Shown piece after piece: positions 28,071 to 37,098 of a stretch of 64,000 nucleotides of DNA. Within the stretch, counting starts at the first letter, position 1, and each line of letters starts with the position of its first letter. Both the position numbers and the translations under genes were made by a program. Source of the DNA: an uncultured Subdoligranulum sp. Its GTDB lineage: Bacteria; Bacillota; Clostridia; Oscillospirales; Ruminococcaceae. The notes under the pieces were generated by a model that was given only the letters and a program-made list of their open reading frames with translations, did no database searches and was not told the DNA's origin. Location of the stretch: NCBI GenBank assembly GCA_904390925.1, contig CAJFMB010000003.1:1-64000 (forward strand), written 5' to 3'.

Positions 28071-28099
28071 ATTATAGCAGATTTGGCCCTCTATTACAA
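28071..28099 (-). promoter_or_regulatory. Sigma-A promoter for the 27674-27967 gene
   Basis: Minus strand TTGTAA-17-TATAAT. Confidence 0.75.
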
Positions 28100-28132
28100 C
28101 ACGGTAACAGAAATAGGTCACCGCTTTCCGTC

Positions 28133-28179
28133 AAAAAAGCCGCCTCCCTTGCCGCAGGATACCGGCAGGCGGGGGCGGT
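28133..28179 (-). terminator. Terminator of the surface-glycan operon
   Basis: Minus strand CCGCCCCCGCCTGCCG...GCGGCAAGGGAGGCGGC-TTTTTT. Confidence 0.8.
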
Positions 28180-28220
28180 CTGGCTTTTGCAGGACAGCTG
28201 TCGGGGGCGGGACGACAAAT

Positions 28221-28580
28221 TTACAGATCCAGTTTGTCCCGCTCGGACTTTTCCTCATTCAGGGCAATGCGCTGGGTCAGGATGCGGACTTTCGAGTCCA
28301 GCTGGCTGATCTTGATCGCCATGAAAAACTGCTTGACGATGAGGAAAAAGATGATGACGATGTAGACAAAATTGATGGGGCTGACAAAGCCCAGCAGCCG
28401 GGAAGCCCAGAAGGCAATGTCCGGGAAGATGGCCAGGATCAGCAGCACAAAGGCCACGGCAAGCCAGTAGATGGTATCCTCGATCTGCACCTTGGCCTGG
28501 CGGATGCGCCGGAGCACAAAAAATGCGGTCAGGATGCTGCCCAGAATCAGGCAGACACGGATAATTGGCTGGTCCAGCAT
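28221..28580 (-). CDS. DUF2304 membrane protein
   Basis: MLDQPIIRVCLILGSILTAFFVLRRIRQAKVQIEDTIYWLAVAFVLLILAIFPDIAFWASRLLGFVSPINFVYIVIIFFLIVKQFF. Confidence 0.85.
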   Translation of the reverse strand: MLDQPIIRVCLILGSILTAFFVLRRIRQAKVQIEDTIYWLAVAFVLLILAIFPDIAFWASRLLGFVSPINFVYIVIIFFLIVKQFFMAIKISQLDSKVRILTQRIALNEEKSERDKLDL

Positions 28581-28583
28581 GGA

Positions 28584-29303
28584 TCACATCCTCCTTTCCG
28601 GGTAAGGGTTCTCGGTGTCGCGCTTGCGGAACCACTGAATCAGCAAAATCGAGATGGACATCTTGACCATATACTGTACGCTGTTCCACAGGTTCAGATA
28701 ACTGTGACCGGCGGTGCGCTCGGCCATGGAAACCTGAACCTCCTTGACCTTGGCGCCGTTTTTGATCAGGTAGCTGATGGTATCCGGCTCGGGGCCGTAA
28801 TTCAGGTTCTGGGCAAACTCCTCCACCATGGCACGGTTGAACATCCGCATGCCGCTGGTGGGGTCGCAGATGGCCCGGCCGGTGGTCAGGCGGATGGACC
28901 AGCTGATGATATAGCTGCCCAGCATCCGCAGGGTCTTGGGCTTCTTCACCGTCAGAAACCGGCTGCCGATGACAATGTCGGCACCGCTTTCCAGCGCCTC
29001 CAGCATGGGGGCGATGTACTCGGGCAGGTGCTGGCCGTCGGCGTCCAGCTGCATGGCGCAGTCATAGCCGTTCTCGGCGGCGTAACGCAGCCCGGTCTGG
29101 AAAGCACCGGCCAGGCCCAGATTGATGGGCAGGTCGATCAGGTGAAATCCGCGGGCACGGCAGATGGCGGCGGTCTTGTCCCGGCTGCCGTCGTTGACTA
29201 CCACATAGTCATATTGCGGGTATTTGGAGGTCAGTTCACCCACCACGCGGGCGATATTGCTCTCCTCGTTGTGGGCCGGAATGACGATCAACAGTTTTGA
29301 CAT
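28584..29303 (-). CDS. Family 2 glycosyltransferase (dolichyl-/polyprenyl-phosphate glycosyltransferase type)
   Basis: MSKLLIVIPAHNEESNIARVVGELTSKYPQYDYVVVNDGSRDKTAAICRARGFHLIDLPINLGLAGAFQTGLRYAAENGYDCAMQLDADGQH. Confidence 0.92.
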   Translation of the reverse strand: MSKLLIVIPAHNEESNIARVVGELTSKYPQYDYVVVNDGSRDKTAAICRARGFHLIDLPINLGLAGAFQTGLRYAAENGYDCAMQLDADGQHLPEYIAPMLEALESGADIVIGSRFLTVKKPKTLRMLGSYIISWSIRLTTGRAICDPTSGMRMFNRAMVEEFAQNLNYGPEPDTISYLIKNGAKVKEVQVSMAERTAGHSYLNLWNSVQYMVKMSISILLIQWFRKRDTENPYPERRM

Positions 29304-29362
29304 CTTGACTCCTTCGGGTGTGGGGCAGGTTTTCCGGGCATCCGCCCGGCGGCCGCCACACA

Positions 29363-30490
29363 TCAAGTGTTCTGTATCAGTTTAGCAAACACCGCGTCCC
29401 ATGTAAAGTGGGCCAGTGCATTTTGACGGGCAGCATCCGCCCGGCGCGCCGCCCCGGCAGGGTCATCCAACAGCCTTTGCAGCGCGGTGCGCAGTGTGTC
29501 GGACTGTGTATCCGACAAAAACAGGGCGCTGTCCCCGGGCAGCAGTTCCTCGGTGCCGGCGGTGGGGGTGCACAGGATGGGGCAGCCGCAGCCCGCTGCC
29601 TCCAGCAGCGTGGTGGGCAGGCCCTCGGCGTACCGGGTGGGCAGGCAGTAGCAGTCGGCATCCGCCAAAAGCCGCACCGCGTCCCCGTGGGCGACGGCGC
29701 CGGGAAAATGCACGTTCCCGGGGGCCTTTGCCCGCAGCGCTTCCAGCAGCGGGCCGTCGCCGGCGGCCACCAGCACCACCCCCGGCAGGGAACGGACTGC
29801 CTCCACCAGTTCCCGGATGCCCTTTTCCGGGATCATACGGCCCAGAAAAACCACCAGTTTTTCGCCGCCCGGGCAAAGATGCTCCCTCGTCAGGGCAGGG
29901 GACCGGGGACCGGCCTGTTCGGCGGCCAGGGCGGCCGGGTCAATGGCGTTGGGCATGGTGCCTGCCGCCTGGATGCCAAAGGTTTTCAGCCACCGGCAGC
30001 TGGCCAGCGACACCCCGTAAAAGGGCGCGCCGGTGCGACGGATCAGGGCGCAGGCCGCCTGCTCATAGATCCGTCCGGCCAGGCCGGTCAGGCCCCCGCC
30101 CATGGGCATGTAACCGGTGGAGTGGTCGATCACCACGGTGGGAATCCGCCTCCGCCAGGCCGCCCGCGCCGCCCAGATGCTCTCGGTGTACATGCGGGTC
30201 TGGACCACGCACAGGTCGATGGGGCGGGAAAAGATGTGCCGGGTCAGGTCCGCCAGGCGGCTGCCGGGACGCAATACCGGAAACCGCCCGCCCATCACCG
30301 GCCAGACCGGCAGACGAACGATTTCAATGCCGTCGGGGTCGGTTTCCTGCTCCGGCAGGCCGGGCAGGGCGCTGGTCACCACAAGGGCGCGGCAGCCATG
30401 CTGTACTGCCTTGCGGGCCAGGTTCCAGGTATACCGCTCCACCCCGCCCGGCGTGGGCAGGTACTGGGCGGAAAAAAAGCAGATGGTCAA
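29363..30490 (-). CDS. GT4-type glycosyltransferase
   Basis: MTICFFSAQYLPTPGGVERYTWNLARKAVQHG...VVFLGRMIPEKGIRELVEAV...YCLPTRYAEGLPTTLLEAAGCGCPILCTP. Confidence 0.92.
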   Translation of the reverse strand: MTICFFSAQYLPTPGGVERYTWNLARKAVQHGCRALVVTSALPGLPEQETDPDGIEIVRLPVWPVMGGRFPVLRPGSRLADLTRHIFSRPIDLCVVQTRMYTESIWAARAAWRRRIPTVVIDHSTGYMPMGGGLTGLAGRIYEQAACALIRRTGAPFYGVSLASCRWLKTFGIQAAGTMPNAIDPAALAAEQAGPRSPALTREHLCPGGEKLVVFLGRMIPEKGIRELVEAVRSLPGVVLVAAGDGPLLEALRAKAPGNVHFPGAVAHGDAVRLLADADCYCLPTRYAEGLPTTLLEAAGCGCPILCTPTAGTEELLPGDSALFLSDTQSDTLRTALQRLLDDPAGAARRADAARQNALAHFTWDAVFAKLIQNT

Positions 30491-30527
30491 AGTGTGCCTC
30501 CAGCAAAAATTCTGATCCGCCCCCGCC

Positions 30528-33125
30528 TTACAGTGCCAGGACAGCCAGCATGACGTTCAAAAGGACACCGGCATTCACCACGCACAGCGCGCAGATCAGG
30601 CCCGCCCCGGTGCGTTGGCCATCGGCGGCCTGCAGTCTGCGGGGCGTCAGCGCCGCCAGCAAAACCGGCAGCACCGGCAGGAAATAGCGGCCCTGCAGCC
30701 CGTACAGCGTGTCGTAGCTGATGGGGGTCCAGGTCAGGCAGCCGGCCACCGACAAACCGCAGCACAAAAGCCCTGTCACCAGCATGGCAAGGCGGGCAGC
30801 ACGGCCGGGCAGCAGTTCGACGGCAGCCGGAATTGCCGCCCAGGCAAGCAGCAGGTAGAGCGCCACCACCCAGAACCAGGCCAGATCCATGGTGTAGTAG
30901 CCCAGACTGCCGCCCACCAGGGTGCGCAGATAATGGTCGCCGTTTTGAATCACAGAGTTGATCAGCAGACGGATCGTCTGCGGCAGATGGGTCAGCAGGT
31001 ATCCGGGGGTGTAGCAGATGGCGTCGTCGCCGGTGGCCACACTCTGGCTTTCGCGGATGGCTGCAGCCTGCTGTACATCCTCGGCCAGCTGCTGCCGGTC
31101 CAGCGGGTAATGCTCAGAATCCTCGATGCCGATGGTCACCCCCAGCGGGTCAAAGATCCGATGCAGGAAGGTGCCGCCGTACAGCTCCTTGAACACCATC
31201 TGCAGCCCTTTTTCGGGGATACTCTGCGCGTAGCCGGCACAATTTTCCTCCGGCGGGTCGAGGTTGTACAGGCACAGAATCATGGCCCGTACCGTATCGT
31301 AATTGCTCAGCCGGGGGGATTCCATTGCCTCCGGGCTGAAGAAAAAGCTCTGGGCCAGCACCACAGCGGTGGTGTCGCCGGAACGCAGCGCATCCGACCA
31401 GAATTCCGTCTCGGCGTCGGAGGGCTCGGTGCCCTCCGCATACCAGAACAGGCGCCGCACATAGTTTTCTACGGTGTTTTCCGAAAGATCTTTCCGGTAG
31501 ACCAGGGCGGATTCTGCTGACTCGGAGGAGGCTTCCTCCGCATCCGGGGCTCCGTGGACGGAACGTTGGCTGCCGGTGGAGTCCGCCGAGAGGGTCACGG
31601 CCGTGTCGGTTGCCGGAACGGTGGTATCGCTGCCCACCGCAAAACGAAGCATCGACCCGTTGAGCAGCAGCGTCAGCGCCACACAGGCAGCCAGGAACCC
31701 GGCCTTCCAGGCGGCGGGTTTCGGTAGGGGAAGGCGTTTGCCGGGAATCCACAGTACCAGGGCTGCCAGTGGCAGATATACTGCCTTGCCCGGGCAGAGC
31801 AGCAGCCCTGCCGCCGCCATGGCAAGCAGCATCCGCCGGCTGGGCCGTTCCTTGCCGAAGGCTGCCCGCAGCGCCAGCGACGCAAAGGCAAAGCAGAGCC
31901 CCAAAAGCAGCGCATCCCGGGAGAAGGAGGCTGCCAGATGCAGCGTCATGGGCAACAGTGCTGCCGCGGCAAACACCCGCCGGCCAAAAGGAGCGTATTT
32001 GATTGCCGCCATGGCCAGTAGCGCAAAGCAGACCAGGTTGGCCAGCCGTCCCAGCGCCAGCGCCGGGACAAAGCCCAGATGCAGCACAAAGGAGACAAAG
32101 ACCGCAGCGGCGCTGGGCAGATACAAAATCGGGTTCTGGTCGGTCTGGGCCTCCTGGTATTCAGTGTGGCTGTCAAAGCTGTCGGGGGACAGGGTGAACA
32201 GATTGTCGGCGTAGGCCTGCCAGGCCCAGACGGTGGTGCCGTTTTCCTGGTTTTGCAGGGTGGCATTGGTGTCGTGTTCCCGGCGGTAGCTGGAACTGAT
32301 GGGGACAGTGCCCATCTTCCAGTCATCATCCGACAGGACGTTGGCCCAGCGACAGGCCAGTGTAAAGGACTGGTTGATGTGGTATTTCTCGTCGGGGGCA
32401 CCGTAGGGCGGCAGCGCAAAGGAGTAGGTGATGCCCAGCACCAGCACCAGCAGGCAGACCAGCCGGTGCAGTGCCAGCTTGCCCCGCAAGGCGCTGCGCA
32501 CCCCGAAAAAGACCGCTGCCAAAGCCAGTACCGCCACCAGCCAGTAATACCGGGTCAGAAAGCCGCCGATCTGCCGGTAGGTGATCAGCAGCGCCAGGGT
32601 GCCGTTCAGCTCGGTGCCGTCAATGACGGCATTTTGCTGCCACAGCGCGGTGCCGTCGGAATGTCCCATGCTCAGCCGGCCGCTGCCCTCGTAGTGGGGG
32701 GTCAGTGTCACGGTGTAGCTGCGCCCGGCGGTGGCGGGAACTGTCCGGTCCAGGCCCAGTCCGGTGTACTGTCTCGGCAGAATGCTTGCCATGTCGCCGA
32801 TGCTCCGGGCCAGGACCTCGCCGGTGTCGGTGTCGGTGACCACCAGTTCCAGACTGCCCTGGGGCTGCTCCCCCTCGGCGCCAAAGACAAAGGCCATGGC
32901 AATCAGGCTGTCGTCATAGCTAAAGGTCTGGCTGACACTGGTTTCCACCGTGGTGTAGGCGGAATAATCGTCGCAGATACTGCTGGACAGTGCCTTGCTG
33001 CCCTGGCCCCGCACCGCGGTCCACCAGACCAGCGCAAAAACCGCAAAGCACACCGCCGCGGCCGCCAGTGCCACGAAGGTGTGCTTGTGCTGTGCAATTG
33101 TCTGTTTCCAGTTCGGTTTTGTCAT
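30528..33125 (-). CDS. DUF2142-type large polytopic membrane protein
   Basis: MTKPNWKQTIAQHKHTFVALAAAAVCFAVFALVWW...ITYSFALPPYGAPDEKYHINQSFTLACRWAN: large membrane protein with a GAPDE-x-H type motif. Confidence 0.75.
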   Translation of the reverse strand: MTKPNWKQTIAQHKHTFVALAAAAVCFAVFALVWWTAVRGQGSKALSSSICDDYSAYTTVETSVSQTFSYDDSLIAMAFVFGAEGEQPQGSLELVVTDTDTGEVLARSIGDMASILPRQYTGLGLDRTVPATAGRSYTVTLTPHYEGSGRLSMGHSDGTALWQQNAVIDGTELNGTLALLITYRQIGGFLTRYYWLVAVLALAAVFFGVRSALRGKLALHRLVCLLVLVLGITYSFALPPYGAPDEKYHINQSFTLACRWANVLSDDDWKMGTVPISSSYRREHDTNATLQNQENGTTVWAWQAYADNLFTLSPDSFDSHTEYQEAQTDQNPILYLPSAAAVFVSFVLHLGFVPALALGRLANLVCFALLAMAAIKYAPFGRRVFAAAALLPMTLHLAASFSRDALLLGLCFAFASLALRAAFGKERPSRRMLLAMAAAGLLLCPGKAVYLPLAALVLWIPGKRLPLPKPAAWKAGFLAACVALTLLLNGSMLRFAVGSDTTVPATDTAVTLSADSTGSQRSVHGAPDAEEASSESAESALVYRKDLSENTVENYVRRLFWYAEGTEPSDAETEFWSDALRSGDTTAVVLAQSFFFSPEAMESPRLSNYDTVRAMILCLYNLDPPEENCAGYAQSIPEKGLQMVFKELYGGTFLHRIFDPLGVTIGIEDSEHYPLDRQQLAEDVQQAAAIRESQSVATGDDAICYTPGYLLTHLPQTIRLLINSVIQNGDHYLRTLVGGSLGYYTMDLAWFWVVALYLLLAWAAIPAAVELLPGRAARLAMLVTGLLCCGLSVAGCLTWTPISYDTLYGLQGRYFLPVLPVLLAALTPRRLQAADGQRTGAGLICALCVVNAGVLLNVMLAVLAL

Positions 33126-33141
33126 AAAAACCCCCTGTGAA

Positions 33142-33648
33142 TTACACTTCGGCGCCAAAGGCCTTGCGCACTGCCTCCGGCCAGCGGCCGTCCCGGCGCA
33201 GAATTGCCTCCACGGCACCGCGGACCGCGCCCTCGCCGCCTTTCTGGGGCAAGCGGCAGGTGGCCCGGGCGGCCACCTCGGGGGCGGCATCCGCCGGGCA
33301 GGCCACAAAGCCGCAGAGTGCCATGGCGGCCAGATCATTCAAGTCGTCGCCGCAGTAGGCCACCTCGCCGGAGGTCAGCCCGTGCTCCGCCATGAAACTC
33401 CGCAGAAAGTCAGCCTTGCCATGTACGTTCTGGTACAGGTATTCCACCTTCAGCTCCTCGGCCCGGCGGCGCACCGCCTCGCAGGCGCGTCCGGTGCAGA
33501 TCATGATCTGCATGCCTGCGGCGTGGGCCAGCACAATGCCGGCACCATCCTTGATGGCAAATTTCTTCAGTTCGTTGCCGGAGGCGTCATAGTAGACACC
33601 CCCGTCGGTCATGGTACCGTCCACATCCAGAACCAGCAGCCGGATCAT
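33142..33648 (-). CDS. KdsC-like HAD phosphatase (3-deoxy-ulosonate-8-phosphatase family)
   Basis: MIRLLVLDVDGTMTDGGVYYDASGNELKKFAIKDGAGIVLAHAAGMQIMICTGRACEAVRRRAEELKVEYLYQNVHGKADFL...GEVAYCGDDLNDLAAM. Confidence 0.88.
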   Translation of the reverse strand: MIRLLVLDVDGTMTDGGVYYDASGNELKKFAIKDGAGIVLAHAAGMQIMICTGRACEAVRRRAEELKVEYLYQNVHGKADFLRSFMAEHGLTSGEVAYCGDDLNDLAAMALCGFVACPADAAPEVAARATCRLPQKGGEGAVRGAVEAILRRDGRWPEAVRKAFGAEV

Positions 33649-33683
33649 GGCTTCACATCCTTTGTCACAGGTATTTTGCCGCA

Positions 33684-35261
33684 TCAAGCCTGCTGGTAAG
33701 CGCTGGGGGTGACAAAGGTCACGTCCAGCCCGCAGGCGCGGATGGCCTGGGCCATGGCGGCGTGGAAGGCCGGGCCCCGGTCGGTGTGGGTGTGCAGGCT
33801 GGTGTCGGCGTAGGCAGGTTTGCCTTCGGTGTAGCCGTCGGCACCGGCTAGCAGGACGGCTTTTGCCCCGCACAGTGCCAGCAGCCGCAGCAGCATGACC
33901 ACGCTGTTGCTGCCCTGGGCAAAGGCACCGGCCAGGCGGTCATAGCCCACCACCGTGCAGTGTTCCGGCGGCTGTTCCGGGCGCAGATTGCTGGTCAGAA
34001 TGGCAGGGCAGGGGAAGGCGCCCATCTTGTCCAGACGCTTGCTGTTGGTAAAGAAGGCGTAATCCGGCGTCAGGAAGTCCGGCACAAAGTTGGCGGAAAC
34101 CATCAGGTCGGCGCCGTCCTCCTGGCCGCGCAGCGCCGCCACGCGGGCCTGGGTGGCCGGGTCGGCCAGTGTGGCACCGGGGGCCAGCACCAGTACCCGC
34201 CTGCCGGCAAAGGTGGATTTCAGCTGTTCCAGCGCGGCGGCGTCATCCACCCGGCGGCCCTGATACTCGGCATACAGCTGGTCGGCGTAGGCCGGGTCGT
34301 AGGCGGTGGCCTTGGAGCGGTCAAACACCGACAGAATGTGGTTGATGTCCCGGTTGGTCAGGTCGCCCTTGGCCAGATAGTGCTCGGCATAGTCCCGGTG
34401 CAGGTTGAACCGCGCCGACAGGAAATAGGCCGGCGTGTAGCCCCATTGGGTTTCCCCCTTCATGGGGGCGATGTAGTCCTGGATGGCGTCCATCAGTTCG
34501 TCGATGTCGTAATGGTCGCCCAGAACCTCGTTCATGTAGTCAGCCACCAGCTCAATGGGCAGGTTGCCGGGAATCCGGCCCATGCCCATCAGGCTGGCGT
34601 CCACGGTGGTGTCCCGCAGCAGATGCTTGTCAATGAACTCCTGCGCCAGGCAGAAGCTTAGGGCCATGTTCTCGTGCAGATGCAGCCCCACCCGGATGCT
34701 GGGGTCCAGATTGTGGTCCACCAGACTGACAATCCGCTCCAGGTCCCGGCGGCGCATGCTGCCGAAGGTGTCCACGATGGAGAACTGATAGGGCAGAATG
34801 GCGTTGACCTGGTCCAGAATCCACAAAATGTCCCGGTCGCTGTAGCCCATGATGTTGATGGGATTGATGGACAGCTTGTAGCCCCGGGCCTTGACCTCCC
34901 GGGCAAAATCCATGCCCTCCTTGATGTCGTAGTCGTGGGCGGTGATGCGGATCATCTCGATGCCCTTGCCCGAATATTCGCTCAGCTTGGCAATGTCGTA
35001 GTTGGAGCGCATCGCCATACCGGAATACATGGTGTGGCCGGGATTGTCCGGCAGCAGACGGTTGAGCTCCTCGATGGTGTTGCAGACGGTCACGTCGGGG
35101 TCATACTGTTCCACATTGCGCAGAAAACCCACCTCGACAATGTCGGTGCCGGCACGGGTCAGGGTGCGGATGATCTCCCGCGCCGAGGCAAAGCCCCAGC
35201 GCCAGTTGTTCACATAGCCGCCGTCGCGCAGCGTGCAGTCCAGCAGTTTTACGTTGGGCAT
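33684..35261 (-). CDS. HMGL/DmpG-like aldolase domain fused to a C-terminal MptE/DUF115-like domain
   Basis: MPNVKLLDCTLRDGGYVNNWRWGFASAREIIRTLTRAGTDIVEVGFLRN...VGLHLHENMALSF...VDASLMGMGRIPGNLPIELVADYMNE (HMGL TIM barrel), then RRVLVLAPGATLADPATQARVAALRGQEDGADLMVSANFVPDFLTPDYAFFTNSKRL (MptE/DUF115-like Rossmann). Confidence 0.82.
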   Translation of the reverse strand: MPNVKLLDCTLRDGGYVNNWRWGFASAREIIRTLTRAGTDIVEVGFLRNVEQYDPDVTVCNTIEELNRLLPDNPGHTMYSGMAMRSNYDIAKLSEYSGKGIEMIRITAHDYDIKEGMDFAREVKARGYKLSINPINIMGYSDRDILWILDQVNAILPYQFSIVDTFGSMRRRDLERIVSLVDHNLDPSIRVGLHLHENMALSFCLAQEFIDKHLLRDTTVDASLMGMGRIPGNLPIELVADYMNEVLGDHYDIDELMDAIQDYIAPMKGETQWGYTPAYFLSARFNLHRDYAEHYLAKGDLTNRDINHILSVFDRSKATAYDPAYADQLYAEYQGRRVDDAAALEQLKSTFAGRRVLVLAPGATLADPATQARVAALRGQEDGADLMVSANFVPDFLTPDYAFFTNSKRLDKMGAFPCPAILTSNLRPEQPPEHCTVVGYDRLAGAFAQGSNSVVMLLRLLALCGAKAVLLAGADGYTEGKPAYADTSLHTHTDRGPAFHAAMAQAIRACGLDVTFVTPSAYQQA

Positions 35262-35295
35262 GGCAGTTCTCCTTATTCCAATGGGTGAAATTGCG

Positions 35296-36048
35296 TCAGG
35301 ACTTGGCGGGCTGACGGCTCTCGCCCCGCTCGGTCAGGATGCGGGCCACCAGTTCCAGGTCCTTGGGAGTATCCACGCTGACGGTCTTGTAGGGGCTGAC
35401 GATGGCATGCACCTTGTGGCCGTTTTCCACAAAGCGCATCATGTCGTTTTCCTCTGCCTTCTCCAGCATGGATTTGGGGGTGTCGTGGTAGAAGGCCAGC
35501 GCCTGCCGGCTGTACAGCTGGATGCCGGTGACCTTCTCATACTCAAAGTCCAGGGTTCCCTTCGGGTAGGGGATGGGGCTTCGGGAGATCATCAGAATCT
35601 CCCGGGCTGCATTGGTGACCACCTTCTGGTTGGAAAAGTCGATCACATCGGCGGGGTGCTCCATGATGTTGGTCAGCACTGCCACATAGTACGGGTCCTC
35701 CGGCAGCGTCTTGGGCAGAATCAGGTCAAAGGAGGCCACGTTGATCAGCGGCTCGTCGCCCATCACCTGCAGGTACAGGTCGGCCTCCAGCTTGGTGCTG
35801 ACCTCCCAGATGCGGCCGGTGGGGGTGTCGTGGTCGGGGCTGGTCATGCAGTAATCCATGCCGTAGGTCTCGCAGGCCCGGGCGATGCGCTCGTCGTCGG
35901 TGGCAATGACCACGCCGTCCAGCGCCTTGCATTTTCTGGCTTCCTGCCAGACCCACCAGATCATCGGACAGCCCAGAATATCCGCCAGCGGCTTGCCCGG
36001 CATGCGGGAACTGTGATAGCGGGCGGGAATGACTGCAATGGTTTTCAT
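35296..36048 (-). CDS. KdsB-like CMP-ulosonic acid cytidylyltransferase
   Basis: MKTIAVIPARYHSSRMPGKPLADILGCPMIWWVWQEARKCKALDGVVIATDDERIARACETYGMDYCMTSPDHDTPTGRIWEV...LYLQVMGDEPLI. Confidence 0.9.
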   Translation of the reverse strand: MKTIAVIPARYHSSRMPGKPLADILGCPMIWWVWQEARKCKALDGVVIATDDERIARACETYGMDYCMTSPDHDTPTGRIWEVSTKLEADLYLQVMGDEPLINVASFDLILPKTLPEDPYYVAVLTNIMEHPADVIDFSNQKVVTNAAREILMISRSPIPYPKGTLDFEYEKVTGIQLYSRQALAFYHDTPKSMLEKAEENDMMRFVENGHKVHAIVSPYKTVSVDTPKDLELVARILTERGESRQPAKS

Positions 36049-36109
36049 ATCCGTTACACCTCGGAAAAACATTTTGGAATTGTGTCTGCTGCCCGGCTGC
36101 GGGCAGAAA

Positions 36110-37096
36110 TTACCGCTGAATCAGGGCCTTGGCCTCCTCCAGCGAAAGGAAGATATTCTCCTCCGCTGCGGTAAAGCCCCGCAGCACCCAGCTTTGCACG
36201 GTGACCGCCCGGCGGAATTTGCCCGGCAGGCAAAAGTTCAGCACCTCGCTGGGCATGGTCCGTTCCAGAACCACCGCCCCGGGGAACAGCGCCTGGTAGT
36301 CGGTGATGTCCCGCGGATGGGTCTTGATATACAGCGGCCCGTCGGCGTACTTTGCCGCCACCGCCCGGAACATCGCATCCTGGGTATCCTGGTCCATCAG
36401 ACCGTCAGCCACAAAGCTGCGGGTCAAAAGCAGGGTGGCGTTTGCCAGCGCGGCGGGGTCCTCCGGCAGCGGCCGGGTGAGAAACACCCCGCGCACCGCT
36501 GCCTTCTCGGCGGGGGTCAGGCTTTCCAGCAGTGCTTTTTTCGAGAAGGTCGCCAGCTTTTCCGGCGGAAACAGGGTGCACCGGGCGGCGTCCTCGCTCT
36601 CCACAAGCCGGCAGCAGGGGCTGTCGCCCCAGTAGAGATACCCGTGTCCTCGCTGCTTGGCGGCAAAATCCGGGGCTGAGCGCTGCTGGTCCAGCAGGTG
36701 CTGGTCCGGGTCCAGGGTGCCGCCCACCGTGTCCTCACAGAGAATATAGGGTGCCCGGCAGTCCTGCAGGTAGCGGCCGGTGACACTCCAGTCGTTGCAG
36801 ATGTAAATGTTGCGGAACGCATCCCTGGCAAGGCTTACACCCAACGCCTTCTCAAAGGCGCGGCGGTTGCGGCAATGGGCAAAGGGCCCGGTCACAACGC
36901 CAGGCCAGCGGGATTCCTGCAGTACGCAGATGGTGGAAAAAATGCCGTCCAGCTTGTGGGAGGCCGCCAGGGCCCCGGCGTTGGGGATCTGCCCGCTCAG
37001 CCAGACAGCCTGCCCGCCGCCCGCCCGCAGCGCCCGTACGATGGCGATCAGCAGGTGATAGGCGGTGTGGCAGATGTAAAGATCCGGTTTAGCCAT
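36110..37096 (-). CDS. GT52/polysialyltransferase-like glycosyltransferase
   Basis: MAKPDLYICHTAYHLLIAIVRALRAGGGQAVWLSGQ...LYIKTHPRDITDYQALFPGAVVLERTMPSEVLNF: N-terminal CHTAYHLLIA and KTHPRD motifs typical of these families. Confidence 0.72.
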   Translation of the reverse strand: MAKPDLYICHTAYHLLIAIVRALRAGGGQAVWLSGQIPNAGALAASHKLDGIFSTICVLQESRWPGVVTGPFAHCRNRRAFEKALGVSLARDAFRNIYICNDWSVTGRYLQDCRAPYILCEDTVGGTLDPDQHLLDQQRSAPDFAAKQRGHGYLYWGDSPCCRLVESEDAARCTLFPPEKLATFSKKALLESLTPAEKAAVRGVFLTRPLPEDPAALANATLLLTRSFVADGLMDQDTQDAMFRAVAAKYADGPLYIKTHPRDITDYQALFPGAVVLERTMPSEVLNFCLPGKFRRAVTVQSWVLRGFTAAEENIFLSLEEAKALIQR

Positions 37097-37098
37097 GG

